64,000 bases of DNA, taken from assembly GCA_034440635.1 (NCBI GenBank), contig JAOTON010001526.1:124001-188000 (forward strand), given 5' to 3'. Below are positions 12,101 to 20,856 of the stretch, one piece after another. The position numbers were made by a program, and so were the translations under genes. Positions within the stretch are counted from its first letter, which is position 1. Each line of letters starts with the position of its first letter. The notes under the pieces were generated by a model. The model made no database searches, had not been told where the DNA came from, and saw nothing but the letters and a program-made list of their open reading frames with translations. The stretch comes from Lepas anatifera (lineage: Eukaryota; Arthropoda; Thecostraca; Lepadidae).

Positions 12101-14830
12101 AGTTTGGTCAATAAAAGTTTTAGCGGGGAATGGGCCAAGCTATGCTGGCAATTCCGTTGGAGACAATGGCAACCTATATAACTGTTCTACAGCAAAGACA
12201 GTTATGCAACAGTGAACCTTCATATATGTATCCTAGAACTTGGCAAAAATAATTTGTGTTTGATGCTTCCTAGCACCACCCTTGATTTGGCCACTTGGAT
12301 TCACCTGCGTTTCTTCGTTAAGCTGTTAATGCCGCCACTTGCTGATTCCTGGCATTTGTGAAACAAGTGTGAGGGCTGACATTGTCCCGGACCCGGCGAG
12401 TGTAGCGACCATCTGTGGTCTTCGTAACAATGGCTTCCACCAGCGACAGAGGGCCAACATCTAATGGGAGGGGGGTACCATCGACTTTTCAACCGATTTC
12501 TCTTTAGTCAACACTGTAGGGCGATTGTTTTAATTTATCACGGAGGGTAGCACCATACCGCCACCTATAGCGGCCTCAATGAGGTTCTGAGAATGGCTTT
12601 TCGTTTTCCAGTGACGCAAGGCTCAATTCAATTTCGAACCAAATATAACACTCTGCCATGGATCGTATGGTACTTTCTCTCCTAAGTTGGTGAAGTCTGT
12701 AGTGAACACTTAAATGGAGAGATTCAGCTCAACTCTCCCTCAGATTTTTTACACGGAACAGTTGTAAGTCAAAGCAAGAAATTCATCAGCATGCGATTTT
12801 TATCAGGCACCGATCCAGGAGGGCGCGGGGACGCCCCCCAACCCCCTCTCCCCCTTGACCAACCGAGTGCACCCGGCTGAAAGGGCCAGCGCACCCCCCT
12901 GACCGAAGGCCCCTCTGGCTGAAATCCTGAATCCTGAATTGCTTATTGCATACCTTATGTTGTTTCAGGCATTCCTGATCGCGTTCACCTCTGAGTTTCT
13001 GCCCAAGATTCTGTACCAGTACGAGATGCACTGGCACATGGAGGGGTACGTCAACTTCACCATGGCCTACGCACCAAACAGCACTGCAGAGGGCGCCCCC
13101 GGCAACTGCAGGTGACCGTAGAAGGACGGGAGGCCTGGTGGCTTCTTTTCCAAACTCCAGATTGGGATAGCATCGGTTAATGTTGATTTTGGGCTCCGTA
13201 AACACGTGAGCTAAACAGTACCTGGTATTGGGAAAGTGTGTGTACTGGGAGTGGTTCTCATGAAATAAATGAACATGATTGTCCGCAGCTGTAGCAATAG
13301 AGCCGACAATGAGTACAGCAAAAATAGCACATGCATTAATGCTTTAGTGCTTTAGCTTTTAGTTAACAGCTTGTAAACAAAAAGTTAACCTTCAGAAAAT
13401 GCCATTAAGAAATCACCATGGATGATTAAACTGACCTTTAACTGACCCTTCTTGGGAAATGTTGTGAATGCCATTTAGCGAGCAATGTAACATTGGATTT
13501 TTGTAACATTTCATTATTACAAGCAATTTAACATTGTCATTTAACAGCGATGTCGTTTTAACGAGGGAGTTATTTCTAGGTTGATGGAAAATATCTGGGT
13601 TCCTAACACTCATTGGCGGTGGAACGTCGTCCTCCAGCAAGGGGGAGCACCTTCAGTGGGGCTACCTTTTGTACGGGAAATGTGCTATAGAGTCGTTTAA
13701 CGGCAAATTTTACACAAAATAATAACTTTCGAAACTCGCAGACTTTGGCTTTGATGAAAATGGGCACGCATTTACCTCTAGAGACAGTTCAGGTTCAGGT
13801 TCAGCATTGGATAAAACATAAACGTGGATGAAAGTGGGCGATGAGAACGTAGATGAACTTATTGTTTTTATTTTATCAAAAGCACCTCGTTTTTCATTAA
13901 GACAAAACAGGTTCAAAGCTTCCTAACTAACTGATGTGAATGGGGTGGCAGGTACCGTGGTTTCCGGGACGAGAACGGCAAGTTCACCGTCTTCTACTGG
14001 AGGCTGCTGGCCGTCCGGCTTGGCTTCGTCATCCTCTTCGAGCACGTGGTTTTCTTCATCTGCAAGATGATCGACCTGGTGGTGCCGGACGTGCCCGAGA
14101 GCCTGAACGTGAAGATTAAGCGAGAGCGCTACCTGGCGAAGCAGGCACTAGCAGAGGCCAGCTCTGTCGCTACGGTAAGTCACTGCGCGTGCGCACAGTA
14201 GATCTTTGGAACCTGTGGTGTAAATCGGTTGAGGGGGTTCAAGATGGCCCGTTGTGCCTCTTTTGAAACAAGTGAAGAAAATCGATGCTGGTTTCTAGTG
14301 TCGATAAGAAATGTTATATAAAGCGAAAGATTAGATGGCTCTCTAAAGTCAGACACCAGCAAACTCTTGCAATTAGCGCTGTTCTAAATTCATTAAAATC
14401 TACTTAAACATTTTCCTTATTATGCACCGAGCAGAAAAGTGTCTATTGAGGTTTTTCGGTGTTTTAATTGCCCTGGCTGTGTCGCCTCAAGAAACGATAG
14501 AAATATCCATTAATTTTCCAACCCAGCGTGGTCCTGGACGGGTTGACGCTAGCGCGGCACTACAAGCCCTATACAAAGCCTATGGGAGATCCAAAATTCA
14601 GGGCCTTCCAGGCCCCCACCCCCCCGGATCTCCACCCATGCTGGCAATGATGAACCTGAAGCCGAGCCATCGTTGTGTCGATCTGTGACTGGCCGCCTCT
14701 GAGACATCTTTTGGGTCGACTGCCGTGTCGTCAGGATGGTGGCATGGAGGAGAAGGAGGACCAACACGCCGCGGAGACGGTGGTTCACATGGCTGACGGC
14801 GACACGGAGGCCACACGAACGGCCTTGTGA
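1..14830 (+). CDS. ANO7-like: Anoctamin-7-like gene (TMEM16 family), 3' part, 12 exons
   Basis: TMEM16 proteins are dimeric, Ca2+-activated membrane proteins that scramble phospholipids and/or conduct ions. Joining 1-102, 642-755, 1020-1154, 2132-2352, 3936-4131, 4520-4686, 6675-6803, 7349-7445, 7920-8125, 12969-13111, 13952-14174 and 14735-14830 gives one open frame of 608 residues plus TGA (first full codon at position 3). Every intron is GT-AG; phases in order are 1,1,1,0,1,0,0,1,0,2,0. Family signatures are [20 protein letters not shown] at the start, a Cys-rich CPLCDYC loop, and about ten hydrophobic segments. Calcium ligands are NNAQE (TM6), EYLE (TM7) and EIRLD (TM8). The end ([31 protein letters not shown]) fits ANO7 better than other paralogues from memory. 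The N-terminal cytosolic domain lies outside the window. Family assignment is secure; the ANO7 paralogue call is an inference. Confidence 0.93.
103..641 (+). other. Intron 1
   Basis: GT-AG intron after exon 1. I see no repeat or coding signal in it. The acceptor follows the rather weak pyrimidine tract TGTTGTGTGTTCGCCAG. Confidence 0.85.
642..755 (+). CDS. ANO7-like: Anoctamin exon 2 (TM1)
   Basis: Acceptor CCAG at 638-641, donor GTAAGT at 756, phase 1 on both sides. It encodes [20 protein letters not shown], the first membrane segment, followed by an acidic extracellular stretch ([13 protein letters not shown]). Confidence 0.93.
1020..1154 (+). CDS. ANO7-like: Anoctamin exon 3 (Cys-rich loop, TM2 start)
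   Basis: Acceptor TTTTAG at 1014-1019, donor GTGAGT at 1155. It encodes [10 protein letters not shown] with the conserved loop cysteines (disulfides in family structures), then [20 protein letters not shown], the family's TYLFDNPGTVFF-type motif at the start of TM2. Confidence 0.93.
1786..2151 (+). repeat. 106-bp tandem repeat duplicating the exon-4 splice acceptor
   Basis: Three full upstream copies end at AGs 1813, 1919 and 2025, and the true acceptor AG is at 2131, so the period is exactly 106 bp. Each unit is itself two related halves of 46 and 60 bp, both starting GAAGTTCTGTTCTGAGG. The 60-bp half carries CTGTCAG followed by GGTGTCGTTTCTGGAG, which matches the first bases of exon 4. Confidence 0.92.
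2132..2352 (+). CDS. ANO7-like: Anoctamin exon 4 (TM2 end, first intracellular loop, TM3 start)
   Basis: The acceptor TGTCAG ends at 2131 and the donor GTACGT starts at 2353. The exon opens with [11 protein letters not shown], the end of TM2, and continues through [19 protein letters not shown] and an NPITG motif to [12 protein letters not shown]. Its acceptor is the last of four near-identical AGs spaced exactly 106 bp apart. This one is chosen because only it continues the frame into [12 protein letters not shown]. Confidence 0.93.
2855..3120. mobile_element. hAT-like MITE with perfect 8-bp TSD, in intron 4
   Basis: Imperfect terminal inverted repeats CATACGCGGACCCAGG (left) and CCTGGATCCGCCTATG (right), flanked by identical 8-bp duplications ACCTGTCG at 2847-2854 and 3121-3128. 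The inside is rich in GGCGCCCCC blocks. It is non-coding, about 266 bp, and the same family as 32432-32683. The 8-bp TSD is typical of hAT elements. Confidence 0.85.
3121..3935 (+). other. Rest of intron 4, nothing recognised
   Basis: AT-rich intron sequence with short ORFs only. No repeat family or conserved protein segment seen. A CACAG at 3876-3880 could mimic an acceptor, but the real one at 3935 is fixed by protein homology. Confidence 0.6.
3936..4131 (+). CDS. ANO7-like: Anoctamin exon 5 (TM3-TM4)
   Basis: Acceptor CCCAG at 3931-3935, donor GTAGGA at 4132, phase 0 in and 1 out. It encodes [20 protein letters not shown] (TM3) and [20 protein letters not shown] followed by [10 protein letters not shown] (TM4), which lines the lipid groove or pore in family structures. 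Confidence 0.93.
4520..4686 (+). CDS. ANO7-like: Anoctamin exon 6 (TM5)
   Basis: Acceptor TTTCAG at 4514-4519, donor GTAAGT at 4687. It encodes [20 protein letters not shown] then [20 protein letters not shown] and the conserved loop [17 protein letters not shown]. The following intron carries the large splice-junction array. Confidence 0.93.
4950..6674 (+). repeat. Minisatellite of ~39 copies of the exon-7 intron/exon junction
   Basis: Distal part (about 4950-5640): roughly 17 units of about 41 bp containing GGCAGTCAGCGGGTGTCTGA and TGTCCTCAGTTCC. Proximal part (5641-6674): 22 units of 42-49 bp, each CCCGGCAG followed by TGCCCCGCCGGTGGGTGCCT and TTGTCCTCAGTTCCCCTCT. Acceptor-type AGs end at 5646, 5694, 5742, 5790, 5837, 5884, 5931, 5977 and so on to 6625 and the real 6674. 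One unit (near 6348) has lost the AG to GG. Each unit contains the pyrimidine tract, the AG and about 20 bases of exon 7. Confidence 0.95.
6675..6803 (+). CDS. ANO7-like: Anoctamin exon 7 (TM6, two Ca2+ ligands)
   Basis: Acceptor CCCGGCAG ends at 6674, donor GTGAAC at 6804; 43 whole codons. It encodes [20 protein letters not shown] then [20 protein letters not shown]. The N and E of NNAQE correspond to the TM6 calcium ligands of TMEM16A. The first ~20 bases are a diverged copy of the repeat unit that fills the upstream intron, so the true acceptor is the last of many similar AGs. It is set by family homology (C-x-x-GGCL). Confidence 0.92.
6804..7348 (+). other. Intron 7
   Basis: AT-rich GT-AG intron between exons 7 and 8 with no recognisable element. 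The reading frame of exon 7 runs on past the donor to a stop at 6903-6905, so intron retention would add about 33 residues and truncate the protein. Confidence 0.8.
7349..7445 (+). CDS. ANO7-like: Anoctamin exon 8 (start of TM7, two Ca2+ ligands)
   Basis: Acceptor CTCAG at 7344-7348, donor GTGAGC at 7446, phase 0 in and 1 out. It encodes [20 protein letters not shown] then [12 protein letters not shown]. The two glutamates of EYLE are the TM7 calcium ligands in the family. Confidence 0.93.
7920..8125 (+). CDS. ANO7-like: Anoctamin exon 9 (TM7-TM8 and loop)
   Basis: Acceptor GGCAG at 7915-7919, donor GTAAGT at 8126. It encodes [20 protein letters not shown], one of the most conserved TMEM16 segments, then [16 protein letters not shown] and D of EIRLD are the TM8 calcium ligands. 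[15 protein letters not shown] and [12 protein letters not shown] follow. Confidence 0.94.
8391..8957 (+). repeat. Tandem duplication in intron 9, period ~293 bp
   Basis: Segment 8391-8641 recurs at 8684-8957 with about 90% identity by eye (shared blocks ATAGCCTTCCCTTCATTAGT, GGTGAGACGCCCCAGGG, GGGGATAAAAAGG). The copies are separated by the decoy exon-10 acceptor at 8650-8690. No supported coding meaning, although an ATAG acceptor and CTG|GTGAGA donor bracket a 45-bp stretch in each copy. Confidence 0.8.
8650..8690 (+). pseudogene. Decoy copy of the exon-10 acceptor and first codons
   Basis: CTGCATACCTTGTGTGTTGT then TTCAGGCATTTCTGATCGCT closely matches the real junction at 12945-12982 (TTGCATACCTTATGTTGTTT then CAGGCATTCCTGATCGC). 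AG ends at 8674. Spliced in phase 0 it would read A-F-L-I-A-L and stop at TGA within the next codon, so use would truncate the protein. Confidence 0.7.
8958..10010 (+). other. Intron 9, region without genes
   Basis: No coding signal. 9740-9850 is enriched in CGACTCC/GGCTCCG-type motifs that recur at 10290-10350 and 11870-11980, probably relics of one repeat broken by later insertions. Confidence 0.5.
10011..10220 (+). mobile_element. tRNA-derived SINE
   Basis: The head carries a canonical pol III A box (GGTAGCTCAGTTGGTAGAGC) and a degenerate B-box region (GGGATCGGTTCCCC) about 60 bp later. A tRNA-unrelated body follows, ending GTGGGACGTTAAAC. The intact A box suggests relative youth. It is too long and mispaired between the boxes to be a functional tRNA gene. 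Confidence 0.6.
11605..11795. mobile_element. Short hAT-like MITE with perfect 8-bp TSD
   Basis: TIRs CAGGAGCGTAGCCAAGGA (left) and TCCTGGCTACGCCCTTG (right), with direct repeats CTGTCATT at 11597-11604 and 11796-11803. The interior is a GC-rich imperfect palindrome (GGGGCCCGAAGGGCCCC). 191 bp, non-coding. Confidence 0.85.
11796..12944 (+). other. Intron 9, 3' part
   Basis: No gene. 11870-11980 has the CGACTCC-type motif run. 12797-12940 is GC-rich with GATCCAGGAGGGCGCGGGG and resembles one end of the GGCGGATCC repeats, but no clean second end or TSD was found. Confidence 0.45.
12969..13111 (+). CDS. ANO7-like: Anoctamin exon 10 (TM9, extracellular loop)
   Basis: Acceptor TTTCAG at 12963-12968, donor AG|GTGACC after 13111, phase 2. 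It encodes [20 protein letters not shown] and a short extracellular loop carrying two N-glycosylation sequons (NFT, NST), ending in GNCR. The preceding intron, 4.8 kb, is the longest in the visible gene and contains a SINE, a hAT-like MITE and a decoy copy of this exon's own acceptor. Confidence 0.93.
13112..13951 (+). other. Intron 10
   Basis: AT-rich GT-AG intron, phase 2. A small direct repeat GGTTCAGGTTCAG lies near 13792. No mobile element recognised. Confidence 0.8.
13952..14174 (+). CDS. ANO7-like: Anoctamin exon 11 (TM10, cytosolic tail)
   Basis: Acceptor GGCAG at 13947-13951, donor GTAAGT at 14175. It encodes [20 protein letters not shown] and [20 protein letters not shown], then [20 protein letters not shown] and [13 protein letters not shown]. 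The [13 protein letters not shown] and AKQALAE blocks are what point to ANO7 rather than ANO1-6. Confidence 0.94.
14175..14734 (+). other. Intron 11 with a short dispersed repeat
   Basis: At about 14572-14640 the sequence AAGCCTATGGGAGATCC ... CCCGGATCTCCACCCATG closely matches 45052-45124 (AAGCCTATGGGAGACC ... CCCGAGATTTCCACCCATG). This indicates a ~70-bp dispersed repeat with palindromic ends. Otherwise unremarkable. Confidence 0.6.
14735..14830 (+). CDS. ANO7-like: Anoctamin terminal coding exon 12
   Basis: Acceptor GTCAG at 14730-14734 in phase 0, then 31 codons and TGA at 14828-14830. It encodes [20 protein letters not shown] then [11 protein letters not shown], an acidic hydrophilic C-terminus of the kind that follows TM10 in ANO7. 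There is no family-wide motif here, so the call rests on frame, acceptor and position. An alternative end by read-through at 14174 is possible. Confidence 0.75.
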   Translation, partial: DGGMEEKEDQHAAETVVHMADGDTEATRTAL

Positions 14831-15119
14831 CGAACCATGAGCGGTCCGTCGCCCGACTGACACGAAGAAACCCTGCTCTGACACTCACAGCGGCGCCTTG
14901 GAGCGCCGCGCAGTGGCAGACCAGGAAAGCTGAGCTTTTTAATTTGGTTGATAGGGCCTAGGTTTTGTTTCGGCATTCGGTGAATGGGGTTAGAGCGATG
15001 ACAGTAAGAAGCGTTCGATCGCTTGTTCTCCAGATACCGATTGTTGGTAACGAATATGTAAATCTGCGACTGCGTTTGATCTATTGACGAACGTAACCTA
15101 CTTTTTCTGGGTCAGAAAT

Positions 15120-15125
15120 ATTAAA
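15120..15125 (+). terminator. Candidate polyadenylation signal ATTAAA
   Basis: ATTAAA lies 290 bp after the anoctamin stop codon. It is the first common poly(A) hexamer I see downstream. No strong GT-rich element follows closely, so this is weak. The next AATAAA I noticed is near 17325. Confidence 0.25.
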
Positions 15126-15872
15126 AACTTTCAGTGACGCATCTCCACAAATCGTAAAAAACTTTTGCTTTTAAAGAAAAACTTGTAAAACGAGGGGATG
15201 TGGGCTGGAAATGTTTTCACCTCCCCTGATCTGCCAGACAAAAGGTTGGTGTTATGGTGAGGGGAGAACTAGAAACATAAATAATGTTGCATGCCGAAGA
15301 GCATTTCAATTTATGGTTTCACGAAATCGAGGAGATCGGGCATATTTGATTGGGACTGGTGGGCATTGGCTGAAGGGCATGAATTCGCACCGGGCATCCT
15401 GATCATAAATGGGGCGACTGGTGGGCACTGGGGTGGGCGTGTGGGGGCGATGGGGACTGGGCAAATGCCCATTTGTAACTGAGGAAGATCCATGTCATAA
15501 GAGAGGATAAGAGACTCGTCACCACCTTGAGCTTCCCTAGCGTGTTGAACTGGACGTCATTACTGAGTAAACTACTAGCTGATCGGAATATTTAAGCCTG
15601 CCCCCCGGAAGCTCGCTCATTGACCTTTGATCCGTCTCCAAGAATTTTCTTGAACAAAGCTTCGGAACCTCAATTTCTTGAGAAGCTTTAGCCATTGAAG
15701 ATGAAATGTTTTGGTGGACGGAAACTGGGAAGGTTTATAGAAAAACCCACATACGTTTTGCCGAATATTTCAGTTTTGTGGGACGATGAGCACCTATTAC
15801 TTTTCAGGATGTGTGCATCCAGTCTTCTGAGTATGAAAGACTATACCGTATGTGGGGTTATCACAGACATAA
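15126..15872. other. Downstream of the anoctamin gene, nothing recognised
   Basis: Likely 3' flank or UTR of the anoctamin gene, then intergenic. The 15350-15470 stretch is G-rich (GGGGCGACTGGTGGGCACTG). No gene or repeat family identified. Confidence 0.4.
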
Positions 15873-16175
15873 TGTGATATGGGTGAACACACAGAAAGTT
15901 ATTTAAGTTATATTTAATTTACAAACGTTTCACTGTTGTACAGCTTCATCAGTGTAATACCAAATTATAAAAATATCAATATCAAATTACAAAGTTCAGC
16001 ACACAGCAGGACACAATATCAGTTTGAAATATTGTGTCCTGCTGTGTGCTGAACTTTGTAATTTGATATTGATATTTTTATAATTTGGTATTACACTGAT
16101 GAAGCTGTACAACAGTGAAATGTTTGTAAATGAAATATAACTTAAATAACTTTTTGTGTGTTCACCTATATCACT
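15873..16175. mobile_element. Foldback element (~150-bp arms) with hammerhead-like cores
   Basis: The left arm 15873-16016 and right arm 16030-16175 are near-perfect reverse complements (outer ends TGTGATATGGGTGAACACAC and GTGTGTTCACCTATATCACT), with a spacer of about 12 bp. Each arm holds CTGATGA, a 5-bp hairpin (GCTGT-ACA-ACAGT) and GAAA: + strand 16096-16120, - strand 15952-15928. These are the catalytic boxes of a hammerhead ribozyme, which is known from Penelope-like elements. Stems I and III were not confirmed, and one unpaired A precedes stem II, so catalysis is uncertain. Confidence 0.75.
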
Positions 16176-17881
16176 ATACCTTATGTTGGTGATAAATAGT
16201 GAATATCAAACCGACAAATCATCGCACGTTTTGTGAGAGATATACAATATTTTACATTCCTTCAATCCATGAATCTACTAGCTAGTTCATCTATCTTACA
16301 TGTTATCTATCGTGTATAGCGCCTGTCGTGTCAATCGTAACAGCGGCAAAAATATCACTCTGTCAAGAGTCAGCTAACATGACTCCTTACTCGTTCTTAT
16401 CTTCTTGTTTCGCTCTGCGAAACTGTCCAGTCCTGTTGTGGCGCATAGATTCTGAAGGCGGGAAGGATACCATGGAAAGATACATGGACCGACCTTGGCT
16501 GAGATAGTGGTGTTGTGAATTCCCGATAGATGCGCTTCATTGGTGGATGCCTGGGTTTGTGGTTGAGCCAGGCTGACCTTATGCTGTGAGAATTGAGTCT
16601 GCGCCATGCTGTACCGTATTCTGTTGCATTCCAGGGTAGCGCGCCCTATACAGCGATTGGCAGAGCTCATGGAAATTCACGGCGCTCTCGTAGAGCTTTT
16701 CCGTCCAGGGTTCCAACATGGGTGCATACTACCGACCTGGCGCAACAATTGCATTCCATCGTGTTGTTTCCGGTGAAAATGAGTTAAGTCATTCTCTGAT
16801 ATCGCCTTGCTATTTCCATCATATCTTGTTGGTGAGGCACGCGCAGTCGTGCTTGGTGAGGCGTGTGCAGTCGTCAGGTGGTTAAGCATCAACTTGCAGA
16901 CGTAGTGGTATTGCAACTTTATGCGAATAGTGACCGTATTTTCAGCCTGCTACGCAGCTGTATCAAATGATCTGAAAATGTGTTGCGAAAACACGAAACC
17001 AAGTGTTTTTTTAAACATATTAGTTTCCGATGGTTGTCTTTGCATGCTGAATTAGCTGATTATTTACGTGTTCTTAGTATGACCTCTTAAACCCAAATGT
17101 TTTACCTGTACCAAAGCAAATGACATGTTTGGCATTCTAGAAATTAGGTTCAAGCCAAGCCCAGAAATAGTTAAGGTTTTGCATACATTAGTTAGTTTTT
17201 AATTCTGTCTTCAAACTGTGTACTCACCATCGGATATCTTATGAGACCATCGATGAGCATTTTCCCCGGTACCTGGCCATTGGTCATATCTGTTGCCCTT
17301 CGAACAAAGGGCGTTGTTTTCCATGAATAAAGGGCGAGTTCTGATGTTACCGTAAGCATAGAACATACTCAGAGCGATCCACTGCGTTTGGGCTGTGGGA
17401 TTGTTATTTATTGTTCCGGCTTGTAAAGACGCCTGATAGAAGAGTTGTTGATATTCATATCAAAATATGACCTTCAAATAGAGGTGTTTACTGAATGCAA
17501 ATGCTGGCATATTAATTATCATATCGTCAGCAACAAGCGTTCAATTGCCGGTGTCGTCTTTCCATGCAATTTCAACTTGCTGTTACGAACTCGAGTAGGA
17601 TACTGTTTGCCTCTGTTATGATGGCTTGGATTTCCTCCTATATTTATTCGTGATTTCAAGGGTAGATGTGATAGAAATATGGTGCAAGGCTTTGAATTAC
17701 AAATATATATTTTATATATCGTTCGGTATTGTTGATTTCAGCTGTGTATCAGGAATTACATTCAATGGTTCGCCGACTAGAGATAAAAGCTCCCGGTTCG
17801 GCCCATTGGTTGATGTGAATTCCATGAGCTCTGAGATAAAGCTATTTGCACAATAAATAATTGTAATCGTCCAAGGCAATC
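16176..17881. other. Intergenic, nothing recognised
   Basis: About 1.7 kb with only short ORFs. A CTTGGTGAGGC / TTGGTGAGGC pair near 16828-16862 is a minor local duplication. No splice-bounded coding segment or TE end found. Confidence 0.4.
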
Positions 17882-18917
17882 TTAACCCGCGCATTGACGG
17901 GGGGCCATCGATGAGCCCCCCTAAGGTTTTTCCGGGATAGCAGAAAAACGACGAGGCGCAGCACCGCGGTTGAGGGCTCTACCTCTCACTGCATCATTTT
18001 CCCATCATCCCTGAAATTTTTACCCCGGGTCACCCAAGGTCAGGTCACCAGACGAGGTCAACCAAGGTCACCTCACTTCACCTTTAGAGCTCTGTAAGAG
18101 CTACATTTCAAAGTCGATCAATTTGAAACTTCCTACACTTCATGACCCCTCCAGGGTCTACAAGGTGTATATCCGGGATTTTTGATTTCGTGCCCTGAGG
18201 TCAGGTCACGAGGCGACCTCTCCCATTGGAAAAGCATGGGGAAAAGCTATTTCATGATATAAAAGCCACAAAAATGATTGCAAATACTCAGACTGCTCAG
18301 AACAACGTTTTTGGACACCCTTTCACGGATCCCAGGGGTCATATTTGCCCTTTGACTTTTCCAAGGTCATCCAAGGTCACCAGAGGTCAAAAACAGTATT
18401 TTGACAATAACTCTTTGACCTAATTGAGCTAGAGCGGTGAAACAAACACCATCGTGTTTGTCTTGTCACTGGCTTTCATTTGATATACGGAACAGGTCAC
18501 TTTTTGACCTTTCGTGACCTCAGGTCATATTAGGTCACGAGGTGACCTCTGGCGGTCAAACCACTGGCGGGAGGTCTTTACGTTCCACATAGCGGAAAAA
18601 GTACTGGCAATTTTCTATCAAATGTACTTTACCAGGTCTCAATAGCTCTAATGACGTAAGAGTTATGCCGAGTTTGCTTAATCATTGCATATTTGAGTGA
18701 AAATAGCCGATCTTGACCTAATTTGACCTCTGGAGGTCAAACCATTGACCTGAGCACTAAAACATGCGAAGTAATTTCTTACTGAATTCACGCGAGCTTT
18801 CTATTGCACTTTGCAGATTTGCGCTAACGCCCATATTTTCGGAGTTAGAGGGGGGGCCATCGATGGCCCCCCGGTGGGGCGAAGGTGGCGCCGGACCCCC
18901 GGTGGGGCGCGGGTTAA
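17882..18917. mobile_element. TTAA-flanked MITE rich in AGGTCA motifs (1.04 kb)
   Basis: Begins TTAACCCGCGC and ends GCGCGGGTTAA, a perfect 11-bp inverted repeat including TTAA, the target preferred by piggyBac-type elements. The subterminal GGGGGGCCATCGATG occurs near both ends. The interior is non-coding and holds many AGGTCA half-sites in both orientations (18040-18060, 18199-18210, 18362-18388, 18500-18545, 18725-18745). Confidence 0.75.
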
Positions 18918-20082
18918 GGCTTTCCGCAAAACTTTCAGATTGAAATAAAAAGATCACCCTCATGTACAAGGCAGATGAGATGGAGCGTAATATTTTTTGG
19001 AAACCTCATTAGCCCTGAGATAAAATTTCCGAAAAAAATATGAAAAAATACAATAGTACATACGGGACTGTCTATATTATAGCTTCTTGTGCTGATGCTA
19101 AGTCTTGATAATTATTTTTCAAAACAGAAACATTGAAAAGGGTTAATTTGCTAAGAGTTATATACTTTTTTCTGGTTGATCATTTTGTCATTTTTGGGCC
19201 GCTTGCACGTTGCAGTCCGCAACTTTGCTCCTAATGCAGTAGAGAGCTCATAACAATGGGGTTGATCGCCGCACCAACTGCCAGGGTCATATGGCGTCGC
19301 CAGCTTTTCCCCTGTTGGAAGGGTTTCTCGGGAGCCAGCTTGCTCCCGATAGAGAGCACAAATCAATGCTCTCGTGCCGGTTTCCAAAAGTCTCGTGCCC
19401 GTTTCCAATAGTCTCGTACCTGTATACTACCTGACCCCTTAGCACACACCACGCTGAGGTCCCTGGTGTGACACACTCTGCTGGGGTGGGGGGGGGGCGT
19501 GTTCCGCACCCTCCCTATATACTTCTCTACAAGAGCTGGAGAAAAATTTCGAGTGAAATTTGCAAGAGTCCTGACAAGATGAAGGAAAGTCATAAAATTA
19601 ATTCTAGGTCAGGTCAATATTTAAGTCACTCATAGGTGAAACAAAGACAGTTTCGGATCACGATCGAACATCGTAGGTTTTCATGAATACCATTATTATT
19701 GAGTGGCGTTAAATCAAATATTTAGGCATAATTATAATCCTGCAATCATTGAAATGCAGCAGGAATGCGGGTGAGCTTTGAGGAAAGGTCCATATTTTTA
19801 TATTTTGTGGATGATTAACCAAAATATCTAATAGTTTTTATTTTACGAAATCCAAAAGAAAACGTTGTACAATTCTTATTTAGTTATTTTCCTGACGATT
19901 TTGTTATATCTTGTCACATGTAGGTTGGTGGTAAGTAAGGCAATAATATTTTGTGGCTGAACTTACTGTGCAATTTCCTCACGCTTATATCATCTCATTT
20001 AATTTATCTGATCAATTGCCCACAGGATACTCTTTTACTGAAAATTTCAAGTGCAATGAAATACAACATATATGTCTATAAA

Positions 20083-20086
<4 letters not shown>
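18918..20086. other. Intergenic, nothing recognised
   Basis: AT-rich. A G run near 19488 (GTGGGGGGGGGGCGTG) and a short duplication AGTCTCGTGCC / AGTCTCGTACC near 19390-19415. No gene found. Confidence 0.4.
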
Positions 20087-20127
<41 letters not shown>

Positions 20128-20143
20128 TATATATATATATAAA
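20087..20143. repeat. (AT)n microsatellite
   Basis: About 24 TA dinucleotides with one ACT interruption at 20127-20130. Confidence 0.97.
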
Positions 20144-20856
20144 CAAATTAAAGCAGCTTCATCACATTATACACCCCACATCACGGGCCTCTACGGTGAT
20201 GAAACATATCACATGACACTTTGACAATACGAGTTCAAGAAATCGTGAAATAGGTCAGATCCTGGATATTGACGAAGAAAAGTGGTTGCATATCACGGAG
20301 ACCTCACAAGTAATCCTCCTTGTATGGCATTTACACGTGTGTGTGGGGTGTGCAGACGCGTTTGCTATCTAAGCTATCTAAAAGCCCGCAACGGAAATAA
20401 CAGGCTGAATGACTGCATGATAAGTATTGAGTTTACGTTACCGCTAAGAAAATGGTGGATGAACCAGGGCATTTAAGTACTAATAAAACCAAGTCTCCTA
20501 CCCAACAGAGTTTTTCCGTGGTAACGTTATCAGCTTTTTATACTACGTTCTAGGGGCATATACCAAGTTTTGGGAGTGTTAGCTAGAACTTACTAAGCTT
20601 GGACGTATGTATGTATGTGCATGCATACATTGTTTGAACTGTTTTTTTAATAGAAATGAGCCTCCTTCCCCCGTAAAACAGTAAACTGGAACTAAACAGC
20701 AAGTGACATTTTTGACGTACATTCATCTGTGGACAAAATAAAAAATACACCAAACAATTTTTAAAAAGACATGCATTTACTTGATCAACACAGGCTCAGA
20801 TGCAATTGTGAAGCCGAGAGCTGTAATTTTGACAGACGCACCAAGACAGATAATCA

